A stretch of DNA of 64,000 nucleotides from Lycocorax pyrrhopterus obiensis (lineage: Eukaryota; Chordata; Aves; Passeriformes; Paradisaeidae). The notes under the pieces were generated by a model, which was given only the letters and a program-made list of their open reading frames with translations, searched no databases and was not told the origin of the DNA. Shown one piece after another: positions 37,591 to 49,146 of the stretch (positions are counted from its first letter, which is position 1; the number at the start of each line of letters is the position of its first letter). The stretch lies in NCBI GenBank assembly GCA_014706295.1, contig JACSVZ010000039.1, forward strand, positions 806,001 to 870,000, given 5' to 3'. The translations under genes were made by a program, and so were the position numbers.

Positions 37591-40500
37591 ATGGAATTTT
37601 TGGTTTCTACCATCAACAGAATGTATTCACAAATCATTTTCTCTCACCAAAAAATCTGCTTCATTCATTCATTCTTCTGTTCCGCATAAGGAAAATTAGA
37701 CTGGAAATTTTGCTTTAAGGATCTTCTTCATCTACTGAAGCACTTTTCATTTGAAAAATATGGAGTCTAAACATTCCAAATCTAGGAATAAACAGAAATT
37801 TTATGCTAACCCAAACAGAACCAACAGACCTGTATGCATTGCCATTACAGTGCATATTATTACACATTTAGATGTCTTTCTCTTTTTTTCAAGTCTTCCC
37901 AAATATTAACTGTTGAAATTGAGAGCAGGAATAAATGAAATGATTCTGTCATAACAGTGCTGTGTGAATATTGATGTGCCAGGATGATAGGGACACCTCC
38001 ATGTTCCATCTGTCTCACTACTTCTAATGTTTTGATAGTGTAGAACCTGTCAAAAGAGAAAATTCATACCCACAACTGAAATCCCTAACAGTCTAACATA
38101 AGAAAAAAAAAGCGTCTGGAATCATTGTGTTCACAATTATACGATTTCAATTAAAATAAAACAGAAAAAATTGAAATGTTAAAAATGAAACAAATTTAGA
38201 ATAACTGAAAACTAGAAATTTTTCATAGTGCCAGGTAAGATTTTTTTACTATATGAATCTTTAAGTGTTGTCAAAAGTTCATTGGAGTGTGGGGTTTTTG
38301 TTCTTCTCCAAGTATTTCGCAGTTTTAGTCTGCAAAATTTTGCTAATTAATTTACAATAAAAAATATCTTTAGACAAATATCAAGAGTTATGAATCATTA
38401 CTGCTCTCCAAAACACATTTCCCTTTGCTAATTCTTGGTTTCAATCAAAATTTCTAATCGCATGTATGTGCCTGGGTCAATTTATGAATATTTAAATAAT
38501 AGAGGGCGTGGTATGATGTTTTTAATGCAAAATATATTCAGAATCCATAGAAAAGGCTGGCTAATTGTCAAAAGTCGTGAGAATGAAGATGATCTGAGTA
38601 TATTAGATTAGAGACCACAGCACTAAAATTCTTGGAATAAAATTACATTTGGTCTCTTAAACAGGCGGGTGTTAATAAATACACAAAAATTAACTAATGA
38701 AAGCCAGTAGCAGCTGTCAAGCCTACAACCCTTTGTTCATTTTTTAATTTGTTCTATCTCATCTGGAGGAAAAATTACGAACAAACTGTATTTTACTGTG
38801 TGCTTCTGAAGGCAAACATTAACAGGAAAATGAACTACAGGAAAATGAGTGTGGGGATGCAGAATGACAGGTACATGACTTGCTATTTTTGTTCAGTTTT
38901 TCCTTCTGTTTTATTAACAACAACAACAGAAGATATTCTGATTTTGGCAAATTGAATAAATCAAAGCTCTCATGTAAACTGTAATAAGTTTTTTACCTGC
39001 CTGATTAGGTTCTCCTCCAAGGACGTTTTAGCATTGTCTACTAAATCTAGAGCAGGAAATTAAATGCAACTTGATTGAGGCAGTTTAAGGACCTGTCAGC
39101 ACAGACTAGTGTCTGAGATGTTATAAAGCCAGGGACAGCTGCTACAGTAATGTGCTGGTGCAGCAGAGTATAACCCACATATTACACAGTGATTTAATGT
39201 TGCTTAATAAAACTGCCATGTTTTAATCCTGTTTTAATGGTGTTACATGTTGAAGGGCATTCAACAGTATGTTTGTCTTCCACTTGACAAGTAGGACCAC
39301 CCTCACTGGTCAGTGGAAGGGAGGATTTCTTGCTTTTCACAAGTGAACATGCATAAACTGTATATTTACAGCAACAGTTAAAAAGGTAAATACTTGTCTT
39401 CGAATTCCTAAATTTTAGTCAGTAGTCAAAAATACACCTCTGACCATCTATGTTTGCCACAACATCTTGTTAAGAATCAGTTAAAAGGATTTTTTTCCTT
39501 GATTATAGACATTGTTCTTGAATAACTAAGAATAACTCACAGTCTAAGACTATTAGTAGTCTGTTACTGGCTGGTATGTACACAGTCTCATCAGAGCTCA
39601 TTGCAAAAATCAGGACTTACATTGTTACACTAAGTTCCCTTCACAATGAACTATTTTTAATTCCCTCCAAACACATTAAGCAAATTAAAGGGGAAAAAAA
39701 AAGAAGAAAGAAAAAATCCACACTTTTCTTACTTTTGTAGAAGCAAAGCAAGTGATACTGAATATATGTTCAAAAAGAGCTACATTTATTTGTCTAGCTA
39801 CTGCCTGTACACCACACTGATAGATTGGGCACTGTTTCTTCCAACCACATTAGGTACTTTCAAAGAAAAAATGAAGAATACAATAGTGGAGTTGGAAAAC
39901 ATGTTTTTCATCCAAGTAAAACCTGAATTTGCTGTGATATAATGAGCAGAAATTTTTCAGTTATTTATTTTTCTCTGTGAAATTACAAAAGATTTATCTA
40001 AGACCTGAGTAAAGCACAGAACAGAAAGAGGAGATATACTGTGAAAACACAGCTATATATCTTACAGGTGATGTTTTGGAGGAAAAGTTTTAGAAAAACA
40101 AAAGAAAATACTGCATGAGATGCAGTCCTGCTTGAATGTCTGAATATGGCAATATGACTTGTGTGTCCTTGGAAGAGCATACCATACCTGAATGCATGGT
40201 CAGATGGTGTGGTGCCCCAGTGCACCTGCCTTAAACAAGTGCTAAGGATGAAATTTTGCCCAGTGAATAATATTGAAGAAGGTCTCTGGAAAACTCTTCC
40301 CTCTGTCCCTGTCAGATTTTTAATATTCAGAAATAGGTAGATCTCTACTTACTCACAATTATTTACTCACAATAGTTTCTTGATTACATTTAAGACAGGC
40401 TGGTTGCATCAAAGTGCTTGCCTGGGGCAAGCGCAGTTACGTCTTTCCCTTACAGAACGGGAAAAACTTTGAGGAAATGTATGTTAGATTTCAGAACTGT

Positions 40501-43500
40501 CTATGTTAGTCATTTGTCTGATCTAGAGCTTTTGTAAACTTGATAAACACAGCCTTCAGTTAGGGGTGGCACAAAGATATTTCTTACCAAAGTAGAGACA
40601 GGACCATGATTTTATAGGTCTCCAATTCCTGCACATACTCTTTGAAAGATAAAATACCTCAACCACCTTCTGTAGACACCATGAAGAAACAACTACTGGG
40701 AAAGATGGAAGTGAAGAGGGTATCTTTCTGAATCAATGCAGATGTTTAAATGGATTCCAAGGAGCCCTGATTTTAGGATGAGATCTTCTTTGGCACATAC
40801 AGAAAAAAACCCTACATTTGCACTAAGAAAGTTCTGAATGATTTAGATTAGCCCTCAGCTCATTTCATTATTGTTTAAGGGTGTACTTAGCTCCACAAAT
40901 AATAGAGAGGTGTAGCACATCCACAGTCCTTTTGGCAAAGTGACACCTGAAAGACTTTCACTCATTGTACTCTCTCAAGTCAAATGTCAACAGCAATCCG
41001 AAGCTTGTCCAGTAATTGCGGCTACTGGAATCCTTTATTGCTGTTCTAGCCCAAAGTACCATCTATATTGACAAAACCAGAACCTAACAATATTCCCATT
41101 CACTGGATTATGAATAATGTATGAGGTGAAGCAAAAACAGTACCTGTTTTGAGGGAAATGCTTCTGCTATAGGAAAGGTACTCATTACTCTGTTGAACTT
41201 TGATATGTATTTTGCATCTATTGCTTGCTAACAAAGACAAATTCCTGGCTTAAATATCCCCCTCTGAAGTTAAATGCAGTTATAGCACATTGTAGTGTGG
41301 GTTTGTTTGCTTAATGCGTTCTATCAGCCAAGGAGTTTTCTAGTCTAAAATATTTTGTCAGTTACTCAGCTATTGGTTTTCAACTTCGTCGGTGTTAACT
41401 TCTTGCAATAGTCCAGTTACACAAATTGCTAATTGATCTGCTTGATGATAGTCACCGAAGAACTTTTCCATTACTACTGGGAAGGAACTGAGGCAAACAA
41501 AGGCACACACATATATAGGTATTGTCAGCAACAGAACTTCATCTAGCACTTTACTCCAGTATCTCCTCTACTGACATTAGACTCTTCGAATTTCTTCATT
41601 GCACCTGAAAGACCTTATTTTAGTTAAAAAACGTACTATCATGTCTCATTAAAAGAATAAAAAAAATACTAATACTTATATTTTTTTATTGCAACTTTTA
41701 GGGGGTTCCCCATACATTCACTTTTTATACTGCTAGCTCACATATTTTATTGGTGTGAGGATATACCCTCAACCGAGTTGTTTATTAGACTTCAACAACT
41801 TCACAGAAGTTGTGGCCATTTGCTTGAAGTATTTGCCTCTAGAGCTCAAAACTTAAAAGGAGTTATAGCAAAATGACAGGCAAACTCAAGTGACATTGAA
41901 AATCAGTAGTACAGTATTGTGGTGTACTGACCCTCAGCATATAAATGTCATATACCTCCCCATCACCTTTTATGAATTAGCTATACCTGCAAAAGCTGCC
42001 AGTGCTTAAATTTCTAAACTTTTGTCAGCATATTCTGATGCTGAAATGAGACCGGTGAAATAAATCTGAGTGACTTTTAATAATCCTTTGGTACTGAAAT
42101 GGATATTTCAGCCCAGTGGATTTGTTACTTCTTGTTAAAGTATCTTGCCTCCCTATTAACAGCATTTGCTGTGAAGACTTGTTTGTTTTCATGATGATGT
42201 CAGAGAAAAGGAGAAAATTTTTCCCTCACTTTTTTTTTAACCAACAACAAACCCAAAATTTACAAATTTACTGGTTTGTATATCCTTTAAAAACAATTAC
42301 TCTGAGATCACTCAAATTTAGAATTTATTTTGCTTTAAATTGTCCCTTCCCATGCGTAAGTCTCATGTAGGCCATGATTATGCACTGTGTGAAATGTCTC
42401 TTCTCTCAAAGCCAACCGAGAATCACTCAAGATGTCTTCACTCTACGCAGCACCCCAGCTGTTGGCCGTTGTTTAATAAACACCTACTAGGAATAAACCA
42501 GAAATAACCAGAGCAGCAGCAAGGCAGACATCAAATATTAACAAGGCTGCAAGAGAATACCTGCCCCAGCAAGAAGGATGGGACAGTGCAGGTCTCCATC
42601 TCCAAATTTTTGTTAGGCTGGAAGATGCAGTAAGAATGAATGGTGCATTTCCATTTCAAGGATGTTGATGAGGCACAAGCAAAGATTATGAGAGAACAGA
42701 AGAACCAGAGCCACTGCTCTACCAGGGGTGCTACAAAAGGGGAAATATAACTGTGTGTAAAAAGAGCTGAAGGAGGAATGATCTCTCCACCCACCCAGTC
42801 AGCCAAAAAAATTGGATAAAAGGAGCAGCAGGAACTGAGATGCAGGCTGAATTAGTGAGGTTTCCAAGTACTGAGTATAACTTCTTCAGCCCCTTTATTA
42901 TCTCATCCACTGTAAAGAAAAAAAGGGAGACCTTTGAGATGTGGAGAAGATTTATGTCAGCTGCTCAGCGCATGGCAAAACAAGCACTGAGTCAACTTTA
43001 TGTAAGCTTTCCACAGCCCTTCTTCTCCACCGCTGCCTTTCACCTGAACTGCCCTCGTGACCCTTGGCTACAGCTCATGATCAGTCCTGCAGAATACAAA
43101 ATGCACTTACATATTTCACAGGTTAATGGAAATAGTACAGAATTTTAAGAATGTTTGGTTGGGTTTTTTCCCCTTCTGCTAATGGCTTTGCTCCTTCCAA
43201 AATGACTCTTTTAATGTTACAATATTTATAACAAAAATTACAGGATAGCTGTTTTTCTGCTTTGGAAATTATTTCAGCATTACTGTTCAGTCCTGAGAAA
43301 CATCAGGCAACCTGATTTACTTTTTTTTTTTTCTGGATGGAAAAGTGTAGTCCAGCTCTAGCAGTCTCCATGCAAATCCATAAGAAAGTAGAATGCCTTT
43401 TAAAACATAAAAGCATTTAGAAACATGGAAGTAGAAATACACCCTGAAAGCAAGTTTCTTTCAGCAGTTCTACAGGCTGTGACAACCCAGCTGCAAGCTT

Positions 43501-45756
43501 TTTATTTTTCTCTTGAAGATTTAAAAAAAATGAAATATAGATGAAGGTCACTTTTTATTACATCTCCCCTCATTGTGAATGGGTTTATTTCTTTCTGCTT
43601 TTACTGCTAAGAAACTGCCAGTCTCAGCAGCAGAGATAGTAAAACACTTGTATTTCCCCATCTATAGTGTAAGATTTTTAACAGATGGGCTAGAAAGTGA
43701 AGGGGGCTCTTGATTCATCAGAAGATAGATTTAGGAAGCGGTACCAAAACACAACCTTCTTTTATCCTCTAATATTTTCTTAAGGACTCACATGAAAGGA
43801 AAGCAACCAAAAGCTGAGAGATGAGAATGACTGCAAAGAAGAAAGGTTCTCTGCCTGGGAAAAGGAACCTCCTACTTGTCTTTGCTCCAGAGCCATCCAC
43901 ACCTCCCCAGAAAGCTCTGAATGCAAATCAGCTGCACCTGCACATTTTACTATTAAGGTTAAAGCCAACACCTCTCCCTTCCAGAACAATACTGGTTCAT
44001 GCTTAATGTAGGCACTCCTTTTTTTATTTTTGACAAATGTTTTCCCAATGAAGTTTCACTTCTTTTTTCATGTGTTCTTGGAGGTCCACTGTCCACGCAT
44101 GTGCATAGGTATGCTGAGAAACTATTTGTGTTTGTGCCTCAGAGGTGTAATTTAGATCCTATTAAAGAACTAGAATTTTTTTTAATCCTAATTTTTTTGT
44201 TTTCTTGGTGATATCATGGAAAAATTTCTCTGTTGAAGACACACAAATAGTATTAAAAATCCAACATAAGCAAACCCTTTCAACTTGCTGTATGATTAAA
44301 TAATGATTTCTTCTCTCAAATACAAAAAAGGATCAGTAAAAAATTCAAAACTTGTAACTAAAGTTGTAACAAGGAAAGTGCCCAAATGTAAGTAGAATCA
44401 AACAGAAAGAAAAACAAATTCCTTCCTCTCTTCTGTCAACTACAGCTGTTGCAATTCTGGAAAGGGAAAGACAGTCCTGAGGTAGTAGCAGCAACAAAGT
44501 CCTGAAGGGCTAAAAATGTATAATGTGTATATTTGTATGCACAGGGCTGCAGTGCCCCAAATGCCCTGACACGGCACATCCAATGGCAGTTCTTACAAAA
44601 GGCTAATAGTTTAACTACATTTACATACGATTATACATACTGCAATAGATATTATAAATATTTAAAATAACAATGGAATGTCTTTTCAACTTTTGAACTG
44701 CTTGATGCATTATCATGAAAACCCCTCGATTGACTGACAGAGGTTTCTCCAGTGCTGAAAGTGGCTCTGAGTTTATAGCTCTGCTGTTAATAAAGCCAGC
44801 TAAAATATATAGAATGGAAAGTGAGTACACAGAGCAGCATAGGAGATCTCCTGTTGTGGGTCTGCTAGCAACACCAGATGCTGAAAAGTACAGCAAGTCT
44901 CCGAGACAAAGAGAACCTAGAAGAGTTAGATTTAACAAAAAGTGATGGCAAATATCTAATAAGTATGCTTTCCGTTTCCATAGCAACTTGCATCAAAGAA
45001 CTGGAAAGCACTTTAAACATCAATCAATTTACCCTCAACAGTACTGTATGGAAGGCAAAATATATATTAGAAGTCAAGTTGCTTCCTGGTGATTGCTGGG
45101 CTGTATTTTAGGAGTCTTTTTTGCTACCTCTGCACTAACTTCCTCATTAACATTCAGCTTTTCAATCTTTTTCATGTTCTCTCACACAGATTGTTACCTA
45201 AGAGGAGTGATCCGAGATGTTGGGATAAAGTATGAAGATCTTGGGAAGTAATGAATTTAGGTATTACTGAACACCAGATGAATATAGCAACGTCAAAGCA
45301 GTCTTATATACTGTAAGTCATCACTGCAAGAAGTCTCTGCAATGGCAGATATCAGAACAACACTGGCCTCTTTCATCAAGTATTTTGCCAAAGTACTTAT
45401 ACAAAACCCATATTTTGACTCCCTATACCAGGCAGGTACAACATGCACGTACTGCCCAGTGGGCAGGCACCATGACCCAGTATGAGCTTGTAGACGATGG
45501 GTGGCTTTAAAATATTTTTAAAATAACTTCATAGAGTCATTTTGTCTAGAGATGTAAGAGAAACCTAGCAGATCTTCAATTAGTACGTGTGACATGCCTG
45601 TCTCCAACAAGAGAAAATAAGGTCAGCCTGGTTCCTCCTGCTCTTGAATTTTGGGAGTTGGGGAATCTAAAGCCTGAGAAAGTAATTCTTCTGCTCTGAA
45701 GCCCACACAGACTGAAATTGAAATGGTCATCTACTGGCAAAGAGTTGTGGTAAATC
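37591..45756. other. Long unique stretch, nothing identified
   Basis: About 8 kb without a recognisable repeat, RNA gene or exon. It is AT-rich with scattered A- and T-runs. The longest open frames (42,840-43,148 plus; 44,621-44,986 minus, 121 codons; 44,715-44,945 plus) overlap on opposite strands or lack any family signature. If the window has ancient conserved regulatory DNA, this transposon-poor stretch is a likely place, but I cannot show it from one sequence. Confidence 0.5.
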
Positions 45757-45802
45757 TTTATGCTTTCTTTTATTATTCAGATGGCTCTGCTGGCTGGAAT
45801 GA
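45757..45802 (+). repeat. Copy A of a diverged duplicated segment with acceptor-like site
   Basis: The segment runs TTTATGCTTTCTTTTATTA then TTCAG and on into GGCTCTGCTGGCTGGAATGA. It is 36/46 identical to 46,823-46,868, and 9 of the 10 differences are transitions. The CAG at 45,778-45,780 follows a pyrimidine-rich run like a splice acceptor. The bases after it stay open for about 40 codons, but no protein family is recognised. Confidence 0.6.
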
Positions 45803-45879
45803 GAGTGAAGATGACAGACAGGATTTTGGCCTCTGGAGAGAGATCTCACTGTACGACTGGATGTTGCATGATCACCACT

Positions 45880-46900
45880 CAGGACAAGGTTAGAGCTGGC
45901 CATGGCCAATGAATTACCTCCCTTTCACCATCTGGATGGGTTTGTTTGCTAGAGAGAAGAAAAAGTTTAGTGTTAGACCAAGGCAGTCTAAAGAGTAATG
46001 AGAAGTTTTTTCCTTGTGTATGAATGACTCTAAGAGTTTTTGAGGAATACAAAGGCCCTTTCCTACAGTACTTCATATCCACTTTTCCAGAAGAAGGGGG
46101 TCCTCTAGGTAAAGTCAAGCTGACAGCTAACGTTAGCATTTGGGATCTAATAATTTAAGGGTTTGACTGAATGGCATTTCAGAGTTCAAATGAAAGTAGA
46201 TGCCTCTGATGAGCAGTATTTCGATGGGTTTGCTACTCACAATGGATCCCTGGGACAGAATGAAATCGAAAGTAAGAGTTAGGGCTTGGATTTTTAAACC
46301 TAAAAACTGAAGTGTTCCTTTTTTTTGCTGTATGCTAAATGGCTCTGACTGATGAAAAGAAGGCAGGCAGTATTCACTGTTTCAGAAGAGAAACAGTGGC
46401 TAGAATGGAAAGGTTAAAGTTAGGAATGGTGTCAGGAATTGCTAATCAGAGATAGAAAGATGTAGATGTTTAGAGTTAGGCAGAAGTTCCATGTCAACTC
46501 TAGCCAGTATGAGATGAATTCTTTCATTGCTGGGGTAGCTCCCCTACATTTAATTACACTAAGATTTAGGACAAAGTAGTATAAAATATAAAATAAACTC
46601 TTTGCTGAATAGTAATGGGCCTGAGAGTAGGAAGAGGTAAGGTTTTTTTTAAGTCCTGTGCCTTAAGTACATATTTTCTGAGGAGATGGAACCCTGGGCT
46701 ATAATTAAGGTTAGAGTTAGGGCTACTGGTTGTATGTCAAAAGCAGAGATCCTGACTTAATGCTCAGTGCTGCATGTCCCATGGTGAAGAACCTCACTGC
46801 TGCTGTCATTTGTGGCTGATTATTTATGCTTCCTTTCACTACTCAGGTAGTTCTGCTAGCTATAATGAAGGCAAGAGCTGGTTAGAGATTCAAAACTCAC
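45880..46900 (+). repeat. Possible decayed long-period repeat with GTTAGAGTTAGG-like motifs
   Basis: Related words recur on the plus strand: GGTTAGAGCTGG (45,888), GTAAGAGTTAGGGCTTGG (46,272), GGTTAAAGTTAGGAATGG (46,412), GTTTAGAGTTAGGCAG (46,469), GGTTAGAGTTAGGGCT (46,709) and GGTTAGAGATT (46,880). Several are preceded by a GCTATAATNAAGG or CTAGAATGGAAAGG-type word. Spacing is irregular. This suggests an old minisatellite or satellite block that has decayed. Telomere-like TTAGGG appears only singly, so it is not an interstitial telomere. Confidence 0.35.
46823..46868 (+). repeat. Copy B of the diverged duplicated segment
   Basis: The partner of 45,757-45,802, placed 1,066 bp downstream. The acceptor-like CAG at 46,844-46,846 is conserved within the pyrimidine-rich context. 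An open frame of 68 codons (46,774-46,977) runs through it. Its part after the CAG, containing a Lys-Ser-Trp-Leu-Glu-Ile run, has only a superficial resemblance to C-type-lectin-like exons, without the cysteines that would support it. Confidence 0.6.
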
Positions 46901-48840
46901 AGGCTGAAGAAATTATCTCCTTGAACTCTGTGCGCTACAGAGGTTTTGTTATGTATTCCACAAAACTGCTATACTAAATAGATCTTGTTTCAGCAAGAGT
47001 CACCAAACCAACTTATGCCCAGTGTATTAAATCTCATACTTAAGACTGAATGCATGGATATAATTCTAGAACTAGTTCAAAGTTTAGATAACAAGGCAGA
47101 TGTCAGAAAATGCTCTCAAAATAAGCAATGAAAGTCACCAGGCTTCTTTTTAGCTTTGAGATGTCTCTAAGCAAAGGAAAGTGTTTGGAGAAAAGTGTTT
47201 CTCAAGTTACTGCCAGACACTGTTGAGTACTGCTGTTTTCTTGGGTTCCTTGCAAGTTTTTAGGTCTTGTTCAGGTAGCAGCTTCTTAGTTAAGTGTACA
47301 TCAAGTATTTGCTTTAATTGTGATTTCAGAGAAAACAGAAAATTATGATTTCAGGGTTTGTACCAGCTTTCAGCCTCTGCTCAATACTAAGGAAACAGAA
47401 CAAGTCATTCTCAGAGACTGAGAGTATGCTGTAACTTACAGGTCTAGGGGAATGCACTCAAGTTTATGGTATTGTAATGCTTAATAGCTTTTATTCAAAA
47501 CTGATAACATTCTTGTGTTTATTTGCTTAATATAACACATGAAAATACTAGCAAGCAATTACATTTTTATGTGTGTTGATTTTTGTAATCAACTTCAAAA
47601 CCACATTTCTGTTATGAGAATGTTTTTCTTTACAATTAAGGTTTTACCATATTTGACCTGAGAATCCCTGAAAATGAACATACTCATGAAGGAATAACCA
47701 AATGATTTCAAAATCTACTAATCGTGTCTATGACTTCATCACCATCTTCCTCACAAAGCACACCCAACAAGCCACAGAGTAAAGAAGAAAAAAAGAAAGG
47801 AAGCATTCTTTACCTGCTTGAATATATTTTTCGTATAAACTATTGTTCTAGTCCACCTATAGCACCAAAAAAATGGCTTTATTATCTACTTCCACTCATA
47901 AAAGAAACACAGTCCCAGTTAGAGATTATCTGAATTTATGAGCTATAGATATCACAGCCTTTCAGAAGAGAAAGGTGAAGCATTGGTGTCACATGTAGTG
48001 ATGATGTCGCAGAAACACTATCTCTTCCTTCTGTTGTTAGGGAGATACACAGCCAGCTTCTCTCCTGTGTGATCTTCACTGAAGACAAGTTTAAGAACTG
48101 ATCTCCAAGCTATTTAGGAGAAGTTCAGTTTCAAGTAACCTTTTTTAACTGAGGACTTGAAATGATCATGTTTGTTTCATTTGGGTTGTTTTTGAACAAA
48201 AGCGTGTAGGTCACCGGAAGACAGGACACAGCCTGTTGAGATGCAACCAAGACAATGTTGTACAGAAGAGCATGTGCACAGATATATACTAAAAAAACAA
48301 CAAAAAAGGTCTGATATCCTTTTTTGTTTGCTTATCTCCTGATCTTATTGATGAGAATTGAACTACGGGCGCACTAGGGCAAAGGAACCATCTGTTGTAG
48401 CTGAGGCTCTGGTTTCAGAAACTAAGTAAACAAGGAAAGAAAAACCTGCAGGGTTCACACCAGACTTGATCACATTTCTACAGGTTTCAGATGACTAATT
48501 TCTGCATTCTCTAAAAACTGTTCTGTTGCTGAAATTGCACCACAGGCAATAAGGAAGATCTATGCTGCATTTGCAAATGGAAATAAATGGGCACAAAGCA
48601 TGCTACACTTTTATCTTCATAACTCATCATATTAAAACTAATCATGGCAGGTGTAATTACATGAGTGCCAAAAATAAATAAGCAAATAAAGAAATAGCTC
48701 TCAAATTTTCCTAAGCGTTTCTTCTTTTCCTAAGCATAATAAATCTCTGGGTTGGAGAGGAGGTTGCAATCTTCCTTACAGCAGAAGATATTTTGGGAAG
48801 AAAATGCTAGTTAGGAAAACTGCTAAGATTCTCTTATCAC
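46901..48840. other. Unique sequence, nothing identified
   Basis: No recognisable repeat or gene. AT-rich throughout. Confidence 0.5.
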
Positions 48841-49146
48841 AGAGAGAAAGGAAGAGAAAGAAGGAAGAGAACGGCGAGGAAGAGAAAGAAGGAAGAGAAC
48901 GGCGAGGAAGAGAAAGAAGGAAGAGAAAGGAAGAGAAAGAAGGAAGAGAACGGCGAGGAAGAGAAAGGAAGAGAAAGGAAGAGAAAGGAAGAGAAAGGAA
49001 GAGAAAGGAAGAGAAAGGAAGAGAAAGGAAGAGAAAGGAAGAGAAAGGAAGAGAAAGGAAGAGAAAGGAAGAGAAAGAAGGAAGAGAAAGGAAGAGAAAG
49101 GAAGAGAAAGGAAGAGAAAGGAAGAGAAAGGAAGAGAAAGGAAGAG
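48841..49146 (+). repeat. Polypurine minisatellite, GGAAGAGAAA core
   Basis: The plus strand is almost pure A/G for 306 bp. The left part (to about 48,960) has longer units that include GAACGGCGAGGAAG three times, giving CpG-containing interruptions. The rest is a near-perfect 10-bp array, broken once near 49,075-49,086 by an AGAAAGAAGG variant. Because the unit lacks stops, frames stay open on both strands (Lys/Arg/Glu-rich on plus up to 168 codons; Ser/Phe/Leu-rich on minus). These are not genes. The mirror-symmetric polypurine strand could adopt triplex DNA. Confidence 0.95.

Noticed and set aside
46774..46977. Possible C-type-lectin-like exon
   Set aside because: Only a loose run of residues is similar; the cysteines and conserved tryptophan spacing of the fold are missing.
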